A stretch of 64,000 nucleotides of DNA, from contig NZ_JAIEUI010000003.1 in the NCBI RefSeq assembly GCF_022234545.1, forward strand, positions 62,001 to 126,000, read 5' to 3'. Both the position numbers and the translations under genes were made by a program. The notes under the pieces were generated by a model. It did not search any database. It saw nothing but the letters and a program-made list of their open reading frames with translations, and was not told the DNA's origin. Below are positions 17,197 to 24,885 of this stretch, piece after piece (positions within the stretch are counted from its first letter, which is position 1; each line of letters opens with the position of its first letter). Source of the stretch: Paenibacillus piscarius (GTDB lineage: Bacteria; Bacillota; Bacilli; Paenibacillales; Paenibacillaceae).

Positions 17197-19320
17197 ATGA
17201 AAAGAACACCGGCAAAAGGTATCAGTATCCTATTATTGCTGACTCTGGCATTGACGCTGACATTCAGCGGATGGGGGACTCCACTTGTCCACGCAGCAGG
17301 ACTTACGGTAACCGGCAGCGGTGGCGGGCATGAAGCAGCGTATGTACAGTGGTCGCCCGTCAGTAACGCATCCGGCTACAAGGTCTATGTCAAAGCTGCA
17401 GGCGCAGCAGATTCCCAGTACCAGCAGCTTCACAATGAACTGATCCGCAAGTACGCTTCATATTGGAGAGCGGATGCGGTAGGGCTTGCGGCAGGAAGTT
17501 ATGTCATGAAGGTTGAAGCTGATCTGTCCGGCGGAGGAACGGCGAGTGCAGTGACGGGGACGCTGGCTGTAGCGGGGTATGACCGGTCGGGGTTTGCTTT
17601 TTCCACAGCATCACCTTATGGTACAGGCTCCGGTGCTTATAATGACAATGGCACGCTGAAGAGCGGGGCACAGGTGCTGTATGTCACCTCTCAGAACGCG
17701 CAGACTGTAACGCTTCCCGTTGTGGTCAGCAGCTCGGGAACGGTACAAACGGGAGTTGGTCTTGGCAGCATTCTCGCTCTCCGGCAAAAAGGCTATGACA
17801 CCACCCCGCTCGCCATCCGGCTAGTCGGGAAGGTTACTGCGGCGGACCTGAGCGGGCAGCTCAACAGCAGCGGATATCTGGAGGTTAAAGGGAAAAGCAG
17901 CTATACCCAAATGAACCTGACCATCGAGGGGATCGGCAATGACGCGTACGCCTATGGCTGGGGGCTGCTGCTCAGATACGCGGGAAATGTCGAGGTGAGA
18001 AATCTTGGCCTCATGCTGTTCCCGGATGACGGGATTTCCATGGATACAGGCAATGCGAATGTGTGGGTGCATAATAATGATATTTTCTATGGCTCGGCGG
18101 GCAGCGATGCGGACCAGGCCAAGGGCGACGGCTCCACCGACCTCAAGAAAGGCTCCACGTACATTACGATCTCGTACAACCACTACTTCGATTCCGGCAA
18201 AGCGGCTCTGGTCGGACTTAGCGAAACCGCAGAGTTCTTCGTCACCTTCCACCATAACTGGTTCGATCATTCCGACTCGCGTCACCCGCGGATCAGAGTG
18301 GCTTCGGTCCATGTGTATAACAACTTCTATGACGGGGTGTCAAAATACGGTGTGGGCGTAACGACCGGCGCATCAACCTTCGTGGAAAGTAATGTTTTCC
18401 GCAATGCCAAATACCCGATGCTAAGCTCCCTTCAGGGAACGGATGCGCTGGGTGAAGGCACCTTCTCCGGGGAGAATGGCGGGATGATTAAGGCCTATAA
18501 TAACAGTGTGGTTGGGGCAGCAAGCTTGATCTACGCCAACTCCAATACCGGAACGGCTCCGGCAAATGCGGCCTCTCATGATGCTTACTTAGCTACATCA
18601 AGAAGCGAAGCCGTTCCCAGCACTTATAAAGCGCTTGTTGGCGGAACAGCTTATAACAACTTCGATACTCTGATCGATACAGGTGTCAGCGCAGCAGATG
18701 TCGATAGCGTAAGCGCAGTAGAACAGAAAGTTAGAGCGGGAGCAGGACGCCAGGGCGGCGGGGACTTTAGCTGGAGCTTCAATAATGCCGTGGACGATAC
18801 CTCCTATGCGATCAATGCTCCGTTAATGGCGGCGATCCGCAGCTACACCTCGGGGCTGATATCTGTGGGCGGCGAGGCTAACCCGGGAGGACCATCACCG
18901 ACTCCATCGGCAACACCAGTGCCAACGGCGACTCCGGTGCCGACAACAACTCCCGCGCCTACAGCAACACCTACGGCAACGCCTGCCCCTGGGGCGGCGG
19001 TGCACAATTTTACCGTATCCGGGACATCGAGCAGCTTCTTCACCATTCAAGGTAATCTCTCCACCAGCAAGGGGACGATTGTCTACGGCGGCCTGACCTT
19101 AACGCAATGTCTGAAGATCGAGAGCACCACCCGCATCCAGTTCACCGCAGCCAAGGCCTCAACGCTAACGCTGGTGTTTAATTCAGAGGGCTCGAAGATC
19201 AAGGTCGATGGGATCAGCTACCCGATCACGAACGGCATAGCCACCGTCTCCCTTGCGGCGGGTGCGCATACGATTACGAAGGATACAACGGCTAATTTGT
19301 ATTATATGGTGGTGGAATAG
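17197..19320 (+). CDS. Secreted pectate lyase, family PL1
   Basis: A 707-residue exported enzyme. A signal peptide (about 1-32) is followed by a fibronectin-like N-terminal module (about 35-125), then a right-handed beta-helix lyase domain (about 130-560). The helix carries a calcium-site region (DGSTDLKKGS), HHNWFDHSDSRHPRIR and the RxPxxR motif with the likely catalytic Arg362. A Thr-Pro repeat linker (about 568-598) leads to a C-terminal beta-sandwich of about 105 residues of the kind found on other Paenibacillus pectinases. It cleaves polygalacturonate by calcium-dependent beta-elimination. The ATG has AGGAGG nine bases upstream. No transporter for the product is nearby. Confidence 0.92.
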   Translation: MKRTPAKGISILLLLTLALTLTFSGWGTPLVHAAGLTVTGSGGGHEAAYVQWSPVSNASGYKVYVKAAGAADSQYQQLHNELIRKYASYWRADAVGLAAGSYVMKVEADLSGGGTASAVTGTLAVAGYDRSGFAFSTASPYGTGSGAYNDNGTLKSGAQVLYVTSQNAQTVTLPVVVSSSGTVQTGVGLGSILALRQKGYDTTPLAIRLVGKVTAADLSGQLNSSGYLEVKGKSSYTQMNLTIEGIGNDAYAYGWGLLLRYAGNVEVRNLGLMLFPDDGISMDTGNANVWVHNNDIFYGSAGSDADQAKGDGSTDLKKGSTYITISYNHYFDSGKAALVGLSETAEFFVTFHHNWFDHSDSRHPRIRVASVHVYNNFYDGVSKYGVGVTTGASTFVESNVFRNAKYPMLSSLQGTDALGEGTFSGENGGMIKAYNNSVVGAASLIYANSNTGTAPANAASHDAYLATSRSEAVPSTYKALVGGTAYNNFDTLIDTGVSAADVDSVSAVEQKVRAGAGRQGGGDFSWSFNNAVDDTSYAINAPLMAAIRSYTSGLISVGGEANPGGPSPTPSATPVPTATPVPTTTPAPTATPTATPAPGAAVHNFTVSGTSSSFFTIQGNLSTSKGTIVYGGLTLTQCLKIESTTRIQFTAAKASTLTLVFNSEGSKIKVDGISYPITNGIATVSLAAGAHTITKDTTANLYYMVVE

Positions 19321-19732
19321 AGGGATGACTGTGCCTCTCACTAGTGAGTATTGCTGTGAACATTATTTGCTGTAATGAAAGGTATACGGTAATACTCCAT
19401 GGGAGGGAGCGTCGGAGAGGCTGAAGATACTCTCTGAAATCTCCTCAGGAAGAGAGCTGTCCATCATTCTGGATGGCTCTAAGAACCAAACGATATCCAG
19501 ACTAACCAAAGAGAATTACTACATATAATCCGATCTTGCTGAATGCTCTGTCCAAACAAGAATTGTTCGGGGTCGGCTTGTGTTACAGAGATCCTAATGA
19601 CGAATCTATTAAATTTTATTCCTTTATGGATATTTTGGAAATGAAGATAATTTTGATAAATAGGTTGCCATTTTTACCTAATATATGTATAGTTAAATTG
19701 TTCCAAAAACATAATATTAGGAGGATTTGTTA
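19321..19732. other. Gene-poor stretch with a possible gene remnant
   Basis: No complete gene is seen. A short open stretch at 19379-19528 on the plus strand (49 codons, containing SSGRELSIILDGSKNQTISR) has protein-like composition but no start or ribosome site and follows an in-frame stop; it may be the tail of a decayed gene. The overlapping 65-codon frame at 19536 has no ribosome site. Base composition falls to AT-rich from about 19600 on. Confidence 0.4.
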
Positions 19733-20512
19733 ATGTTTAAGTTTTTTTATCGTATTTTGCCTATTGCTCTAGTCATTTTTCTCTTAGGTGTTAGTGTTCC
19801 AGTTTCAGCCGCAGATGTTCAGTCAAATGTTCAATCCGAGACAAAAACATTCACTTCTGATTACAGGGATCTGGATGGAAATATCGTGGGTGAACAAATT
19901 AAAACTATCACAATAGACGCTCCTGTTTATAACTCCGAAGGTACTAAGAGTGTTACGATTACAGAAAAAGTTACTTATAATTTTGATAATGACTTTGAAT
20001 TTAAGGATAAAATTAAGGGTGAAACCTTAGTAAATGTATTTTCAGTAGATACAGAAGGGAATAGCTATGTTAACAACGAATTAATAGCACCAGAGCCTTA
20101 TAAGGAACCGGTAATGTCTACAATGGATGTTGGAGGGCATTGGAAGTATACATATTATAATGCTGATAGTCCAACTCAAGCTTACCTATATACTGGATCG
20201 GGCGTTTCTTTTGATATGAGAGATGTCAAAAACGCATATAAACAGGTATACTTAACGAAGAATACTACTAACAATCCTAAGATTTCAGATTTCAAAATGT
20301 ATGCCACACAAGTTGCAAATTCTTATGATAGTTATAATAATTACGGGGGAGCGTATGCCTTGGAAATTCTTGGGATAGTTGGAGCTATACCTTTTGCAAA
20401 TGCAATCGCCGCAGTAGCTGCTGGGGGTGTTGTGGTATGGACTGCCTACCAAGGATATAGTGCTTGGAGTTCTATGAATCAAGCCATGGCAAATGCCTAT
20501 TCCCTTCTTTAA
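19733..20512 (+). CDS. Secreted toxin-like precursor of unknown family
   Basis: A 259-residue protein with a signal peptide (about 1-27, cleavage after VSAA). It has a polar, Thr/Asp-rich middle (28-200) and a hydrophobic Gly/Ala-rich C-terminus (about 205-259, with EILGIVGAIPFANAIAAVAA). The layout resembles precursors of peptide toxins such as SdpC, where a C-terminal hydrophobic piece is released, but I see no clear sequence match. ATG at 19733 has GGAGG upstream. The gene is AT-rich, stands before a strong terminator, and a 60-residue membrane protein follows, which could be an immunity protein. Function is inference only. Confidence 0.75.
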   Translation: MFKFFYRILPIALVIFLLGVSVPVSAADVQSNVQSETKTFTSDYRDLDGNIVGEQIKTITIDAPVYNSEGTKSVTITEKVTYNFDNDFEFKDKIKGETLVNVFSVDTEGNSYVNNELIAPEPYKEPVMSTMDVGGHWKYTYYNADSPTQAYLYTGSGVSFDMRDVKNAYKQVYLTKNTTNNPKISDFKMYATQVANSYDSYNNYGGAYALEILGIVGAIPFANAIAAVAAGGVVVWTAYQGYSAWSSMNQAMANAYSLL

Positions 20513-20521
20513 ATTTAGAAA

Positions 20522-20586
20522 AACTGCATTTTAATGCAGTTAGAGTGCCGAAAAGCCCTACGGACTTTTCGGCACTTCGATTTTTA
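20522..20586 (+). terminator. Double hairpin terminator after the toxin-like gene
   Basis: AACTGCATT/AATGCAGTT forms a first hairpin. AGTGCCGAAAAG pairs perfectly with CTTTTCGGCACT (20544-20576) and is followed by a T-rich tract. Confidence 0.8.
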
Positions 20587-20692
20587 TGTAGGTCCCGTAA
20601 AACCAGGTTTTCTCGACAATCTGACTATTTCAATGTATTTTTTTCATGAATTTCAAATAATTAATGTAATCACGCGAGCGAGAGGTAAATGT

Positions 20693-20875
20693 ATGAAAAA
20701 AACTAATAAATTATTTGTATATTTATGTTGGGTCGCTGCTCTAGGAATCAATATAAAACTTTTAATAAGATCACTTTCGAATAATGAGCCTATATTTATT
20801 AATGTAGTAGGTGTAATTTTATTAATTGTTGTTATTTCAACCTTACATCTTAGTATTAAGACTAAGAAAAAATAA
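20693..20875 (+). CDS. Small two-helix membrane protein, possible immunity protein
   Basis: A 60-residue very hydrophobic protein with two transmembrane segments (about 7-25 and 34-53) and a basic tail (SIKTKKK). The ATG has GAGAGG upstream. It is AT-rich like its upstream neighbour and is separated from it by a terminator, so it would need its own promoter or read-through. Size and topology fit a bacteriocin immunity protein, but no family is recognised. Confidence 0.6.
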   Translation: MKKTNKLFVYLCWVAALGINIKLLIRSLSNNEPIFINVVGVILLIVVISTLHLSIKTKKK

Positions 20876-20989
20876 GTCCCAATAACAATTAAACAAACAT
20901 AAAAAAACTTGAAAACAAAAATCACTTTTATTAATAGACTTTTGAAGTATTTAGTTGAACATATTTGAGTAAATAATAAAAACCCACCA

Positions 20990-21180
20990 GACATAAGGAG
21001 GCCACTGAAAAACTAGCCAACTTTAGAAAAAGTAAAAAACGTATCAAAAAGACGACGCTATTCGGTTCCTCCGAATGGATGTCGTCTTTTCTCAACTCTT
21101 TCTTTAACATTTCTTACTCCATGAGTTTCAATATTTGTTTTAAATTAACAGTTAATATCGCCAGGGCTTCTTTCCTATTA
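20990..21180 (-). mobile_element. 3' remnant of a transposase gene / insertion sequence end
   Basis: On the minus strand 21114-21179 reads NRKEALAILTVNLKQILKLME and stop, which looks like the C-terminus of an IS1182/IS5-type transposase. A strong hairpin follows (GACGAC...GTCGTC with inner ATTCGG/CCGAAT, 21045-21079), then a TTTTTCAGTGGCCTCC end-like sequence. The rest of the element is missing. The fragment abuts the 3' end of the XRE gene. This decayed end supports past transfer into the AT-rich patch; the family call is tentative. Confidence 0.5.
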
Positions 21181-21396
21181 TTCACTGTCAACCAAATCGA
21201 TAATCTCCCGTATGTCCTGAATATTTAGAGCTTCAGCTATTCTAACGATATGACTAAAATTAATGCTTTCTCTCTTTCCATTGGCTAACTCGCTTAATGC
21301 GGCGTGCCGGACCCTGGAAATTCGGGACAACTCCCGCATCGAAATCTTATGCTTAGCGGTCAATTCAGATATTTTCACTACAATATTTTTACCCAC
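21178..21396 (-). CDS. Small XRE-family helix-turn-helix regulator
   Basis: A 72-residue protein that is almost only a Cro/CI helix-turn-helix (ISMRELSRISRVRHAALSEL, then NFSHIVRIAEALNI). Length is usual for this group. It sits at the edge of the AT-rich patch beside a transposase remnant and divergent from a DUF6809 gene. It may control the toxin-like gene or an element now lost. No operator was identified. Confidence 0.85.
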   Translation of the reverse strand: MGKNIVVKISELTAKHKISMRELSRISRVRHAALSELANGKRESINFSHIVRIAEALNIQDIREIIDLVDSE

Positions 21397-21522
21397 TGCA
21401 ACTCACTCCTGAGCAAACATATTTTTAAGGGTGGTACACATGCGCGTACCACCCTTCCTCTGTAATTATGCTACGCTGATTTATATCATAAATTTGTAAT
21501 GTAGCTTATGAAGGAGGTCACC

Positions 21523-21789
21523 ATGCCCAACATTCTCGAATCGCTATATCATGGAACTTTATTCCCGAATGAAGATATAATCTCCAAGGACACCGATTAC
21601 CGCCCGCTAAACAGGCAGATTACCGAATCTCTCGCAGTTTGGAAGCAGAAGTTGTCCGTGAGCGAGTTCGAGGAGCTGGAGTCCTTATTGGATCTGTATT
21701 CACAAGTGCAGGGAATGGATATGACGGCTGCATTTATTTCCGGGTTCAAGACCGGGGCCACGATGATGATCGAAGTGCTAGTGGAGTAA
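21523..21789 (+). CDS. DUF6809-type hypothetical protein
   Basis: An 88-residue protein matching a short conserved Firmicute family: MPNILESLYHGTLFPNE near the start, a middle of the form LNRQITESLAVWKQKLS, and FISGFKTGATMMIEVL at the end. ATG at 21523 is chosen because AAGGAGG lies six bases upstream and would be inside the longer frame from 21508. These proteins often accompany mobile or phage-related genes. Function is not known. Confidence 0.8.
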   Translation: MPNILESLYHGTLFPNEDIISKDTDYRPLNRQITESLAVWKQKLSVSEFEELESLLDLYSQVQGMDMTAAFISGFKTGATMMIEVLVE

Positions 21790-21798
21790 GAGACCTGC

Positions 21799-22599
21799 CT
21801 ATTCCTCCCCATACCTTCCCACCGCCATCTCCGCCGACATCAGCATACGCTGCTTCAGCTGCTCGCCCTCGGTGATCTTCACGCGGAGGCCCAGGAAGCG
21901 GATGCGGGAGAGCAGGAATTCGCTGTCATCCCTCATGTAGTGGACGGTGATGTGGTAGAGGCCGGCGGCCTCATCGAAGGACACGGACTTGTCGAAGCAG
22001 GAGAAGGCGGCCAAGATCCGCGACAGCTCAGCATTGTAGACAGGAATGACCTGGATGCAGGCTGAAGCCTTCCGCCCATCCAGTAGGCGGGCGATCCGGG
22101 CCTTGAGGCTGTCAATCCGCTTGGCCAGGACCGGTGCGGACCGGACCGAGATGATGTTCGCCAGCTTCGTGGACATGAGTGAGCGCTGCCGGGTGCTGTA
22201 CCACAGCAGGTACCACTCCCGTTTATACATATTGTACTCCAGCTTATGGGGGAAGCCGGACGGATCGGTCCGTTCCCCGCCATGCTTGATCGCATAGGTA
22301 ATCTCAATCCCCTGATCCTGCATGATGATGCGGCGCAGCGGGCGGAGCAGCGGATGATAGACCTGGCGCTCCTTGCTGCGGGCCTTCTCGATAATGATCT
22401 CTCCCACCTCTATAGAGGCTTCGGCTTCCAGCAGAGAGTTCAGTTTAAGCAAGGTTTCCGGTGAAAAAGCCTCAGCTGCAGCCGGATGCCGCAGCATCGT
22501 CTTCAGCCAGGAACGCTCCTGCGAGGTCAGCGCCAGGGAGCCTGCTTCCTCCAGGCGGGAGATGATCTGGAAGTTGAATATTTTCTCAAAGGGATTCAT
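21799..22599 (-). CDS. WYL-domain transcriptional regulator (second of pair)
   Basis: A 266-residue protein with an N-terminal helical segment, a WYL domain (MYKREWYLLWYSTRQRS, near 125-141, with the W-Y-L core) and a C-terminal extension with an RFLG-type end. WYL domains bind ligands, often nucleic acids or nucleotides. No classic helix-turn-helix is clear in its first 100 residues, so it may act with its partner. It overlaps the upstream WYL gene by 14 bases, a translationally coupled pair that diverges from the RNA-repair operon. Confidence 0.88.
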   Translation of the reverse strand: MNPFEKIFNFQIISRLEEAGSLALTSQERSWLKTMLRHPAAAEAFSPETLLKLNSLLEAEASIEVGEIIIEKARSKERQVYHPLLRPLRRIIMQDQGIEITYAIKHGGERTDPSGFPHKLEYNMYKREWYLLWYSTRQRSLMSTKLANIISVRSAPVLAKRIDSLKARIARLLDGRKASACIQVIPVYNAELSRILAAFSCFDKSVSFDEAAGLYHITVHYMRDDSEFLLSRIRFLGLRVKITEGEQLKQRMLMSAEMAVGRYGEE

Positions 22600-23899
22600 A
22601 GTAGCTCTTCATCTCCTTCCATTCCTCAATGAACTGCTTGCGCAGCCAGCGGGGCTCCAGAATCTCACAGCTGGAGCCGAAGCTCCGCAGCCACGGCTTG
22701 ATCTCAAAAATCTCGTTCACCGTAATCTCATACAAGAAGGTCGTATCAGATTCCTCCGTAATCACGCCCCACTGCCCCTGTGCCTCGACCCGCTCGCGGA
22801 TAAAGTTGGCCCCGGTCCGTCTGGGGTTGTAGAACCGGACGGCGACCTTCACCGCACGGTTGGTATCGGTTACCCAGCTATGCTCCATCTGGAGCATCAG
22901 CTGCTGAAGCCGCAGCGCGAACTCCTCTTCCTCAACAGTCTCACCCTCTTCAATCTGGGTTAGGCCGTCCATCCGCAGCTTTTTGATTCCCGTCCGGCTA
23001 TGATAGCCGATCAGATACCAGCGCCCATACTGATGATCGTAGACGACACGCAGCGGAAGCAGGCTGTCGCTGACACCCGCCGATTCCCGCGCGAACAGGG
23101 GGTTGGTGTTCTGGGAGGTGTAGTTCATGCCTTTTTTGGGCGACAGATAGAGGAACTTGATTCTCCGGCGCTGCTGGATTGCCCCAAAAATCGTATAGAG
23201 ATGGGCCTCATCCAGAATCCGTGAATGGTAATGGTATTTGTAGCGGTGGGTCTCTGTAGCCTCAGGATTCATCCCCCGTATCCGCAGCGCCTTCTTCAGG
23301 TTGTCACGCAGCAGGTAACCCTGAACAGACGGAATCTGCGTATTGGCGATCACATCCACATAATCGAACAGGTCGAGCAACTCGTCATCCGTCAGCTGGT
23401 CCAGCAGATCATTGGCGGCCTTGTACCGGTAGGGGCGTTTGTCATTCACTCTTACAATTACGCCGACCTCCTCCAGGTATTTCAGGTCTCCCCGGATCGT
23501 CTTCTCGTCCGGCAGCGGCGAATCGGCGGGCATCTGGTCACAGCAGCCGTCATGCAGCTCCTTGGCCGTCAGCTCCTCGCTCTGAAGTGCGGTTAACAGC
23601 AGCGTCAGCCGGATGCTCTCCGTCTCCTTCAGCGATTTCGCCCGGAACAGGAACAGGAGCAGCGGATCGGCGGATTCATAGTAATTGTAGCGGAGCCACT
23701 CGGACAGCTCGGTGCCCTGCTCTGCGGGCAGGTCCTGCTGTAGAACGGTCACCATCTCTTTGAGGTTGCGCAGCGTTTTGTCATAGGTATGTACGGAAAT
23801 GCCGAGCCGCTCGGCGAACTGCTGCCTGCTGTAAGCGCCCCCGGCTAACGACAATAAGCGAAGAAACTGTATTTCTTTATCGAAGCTTTCTCTGGCCAT
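22586..23899 (-). CDS. WYL-domain transcriptional regulator (first of pair)
   Basis: A 437-residue regulator. The N-terminal winged helix-turn-helix is visible (SRQQFAERLGISVHTYDKTL, about 20-39), a long linker follows, then a WYL core (VVYDHQYGRWYLIGYHSRTG, near 285-304) and a WCX-type end. It is longer than a simple YafY protein (about 310 residues). The start faces the rlaP start across 176 bp. A GTATTAGTTAATAC palindrome in between may be its operator. WYL regulators controlling RNA- or DNA-repair operons are known, so control of the Hen1-Pnkp genes is a reasonable inference. Confidence 0.9.
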   Translation of the reverse strand: MARESFDKEIQFLRLLSLAGGAYSRQQFAERLGISVHTYDKTLRNLKEMVTVLQQDLPAEQGTELSEWLRYNYYESADPLLLFLFRAKSLKETESIRLTLLLTALQSEELTAKELHDGCCDQMPADSPLPDEKTIRGDLKYLEEVGVIVRVNDKRPYRYKAANDLLDQLTDDELLDLFDYVDVIANTQIPSVQGYLLRDNLKKALRIRGMNPEATETHRYKYHYHSRILDEAHLYTIFGAIQQRRRIKFLYLSPKKGMNYTSQNTNPLFARESAGVSDSLLPLRVVYDHQYGRWYLIGYHSRTGIKKLRMDGLTQIEEGETVEEEEFALRLQQLMLQMEHSWVTDTNRAVKVAVRFYNPRRTGANFIRERVEAQGQWGVITEESDTTFLYEITVNEIFEIKPWLRSFGSSCEILEPRWLRKQFIEEWKEMKSYYESL

Positions 23900-23934
23900 A
23901 TGTATTCCCCCAGCCTGTTATGCAGTCAAGAATT

Positions 23935-23948
23935 GTATTAGTTAATAC
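23935..23948. promoter_or_regulatory. Palindrome in the WYL / RNA-repair divergent region
   Basis: GTATTAGTTAATAC is an inverted repeat (GTATTA and TAATAC around GT). It lies 36 bp upstream of the first WYL gene and about 128 bp upstream of rlaP. Position suggests an operator for one or both WYL regulators acting on both transcripts. Confidence 0.35.
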
Positions 23949-24075
23949 CTCTATTAAGCACCAGAGTTGCATGAAATGGAAGATTTTTGTCCGCCGCCAT
24001 ACTTCCACCCTGTTCCTCCTTGGCAAAATGAGGGAAGATAAAGCCAGCGAAACCGACCTGGAACGGAGGGACATC

Positions 24076-24870
24076 ATGAATCCTATAAATACGCTCATCC
24101 ATGAGCAATTGAAGCAGATTGAACAAGAGGAGCAAGTGACGATCCTCTATGCCTGTGAGTCCGGCAGCCGGGCGTGGGGGTTCCCCTCGCAGGATAGCGA
24201 TTACGATGTGCGGTTCATCTACCTGCATAAGCCGGAGTGGTACTTATCCATCTGGGATGCACGGGATGTCATAGAGCGCCCGATCAACAATATGCTGGAT
24301 TTAAGCGGCTGGGATCTGCGCAAAGCGCTGAGGCTGTTCCACAAATCCAACCCGCCGCTGCTGGAATGGCTGCAATCGCCGATCCAGTATGCTGAGAAGT
24401 TCAGTGTGGCGGAGCAGCTTAGGGGGATCTCGCCGTATACTTTTTCCCCGAAATCCTGTATGTATCACTACCTGAATATGGCCAGAGGGAACTACCGGGA
24501 TTACCTGCAAGGGGAGCAGGTCAAGATCAAGAAGTATTTCTACGTGCTGCGTCCGGTGCTGGCCTGCGAGTGGATTCACCGGTACGGGGAGATGCCGCCG
24601 ATGGAGTTCGAGGTGCTGATAGACCGGCTGATTCCGCAGGACGGACCGCTATGGCCGGTGGTGCAGCAACTGCTGGCCCGGAAGCGCTCAGGCGAGGAGC
24701 TGGACCTGGAGCCGCGGCTGAGTGCGATTAACGAGTATTTGGAGGAGAAGCTGCAAGTGCTGGAGCAGGTAGCAGCAGAGTCTCTAAGTACCAAGACGGA
24801 TAATCGGGACCGGCAGCTTGATGCCCTGTTCCGGGATGCGTTGCAGGAAGTGTGGGGACTGAATTTGTAG
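24076..24870 (+). CDS. rlaP: RlaP-type nucleotidyltransferase (RNA repair associated)
   Basis: A 264-residue YcgL/PF10127-type nucleotidyltransferase. The active-site pattern is GSRAWG near residues 30-35 followed by SDYDVR with Asp42 and Asp44 as metal ligands. ATG at 24076 has ACGGAGGG upstream; frames reaching back to 23920 would run through the promoter region. It is the first gene of a three-gene run with hen1 and pnkp (15- and 3-bp gaps). RlaP proteins were named for association with RNA ligase and Pnkp, and are thought to add or process nucleotides at RNA ends. Its exact reaction is not settled. Confidence 0.9.
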   Translation: MNPINTLIHEQLKQIEQEEQVTILYACESGSRAWGFPSQDSDYDVRFIYLHKPEWYLSIWDARDVIERPINNMLDLSGWDLRKALRLFHKSNPPLLEWLQSPIQYAEKFSVAEQLRGISPYTFSPKSCMYHYLNMARGNYRDYLQGEQVKIKKYFYVLRPVLACEWIHRYGEMPPMEFEVLIDRLIPQDGPLWPVVQQLLARKRSGEELDLEPRLSAINEYLEEKLQVLEQVAAESLSTKTDNRDRQLDALFRDALQEVWGLNL

Positions 24871-24885
24871 AGGAGGAAGACAATC

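Noticed and set aside
19536..19733. 65-codon open frame before the toxin-like gene
   Set aside because: No ribosome site, odd composition, and it ends in the ribosome site of the next gene.
23920..24075. 52-residue N-terminal extension of RlaP
   Set aside because: It would cover the promoter region; the ATG at 24076 has a good ribosome site and matches the family start.
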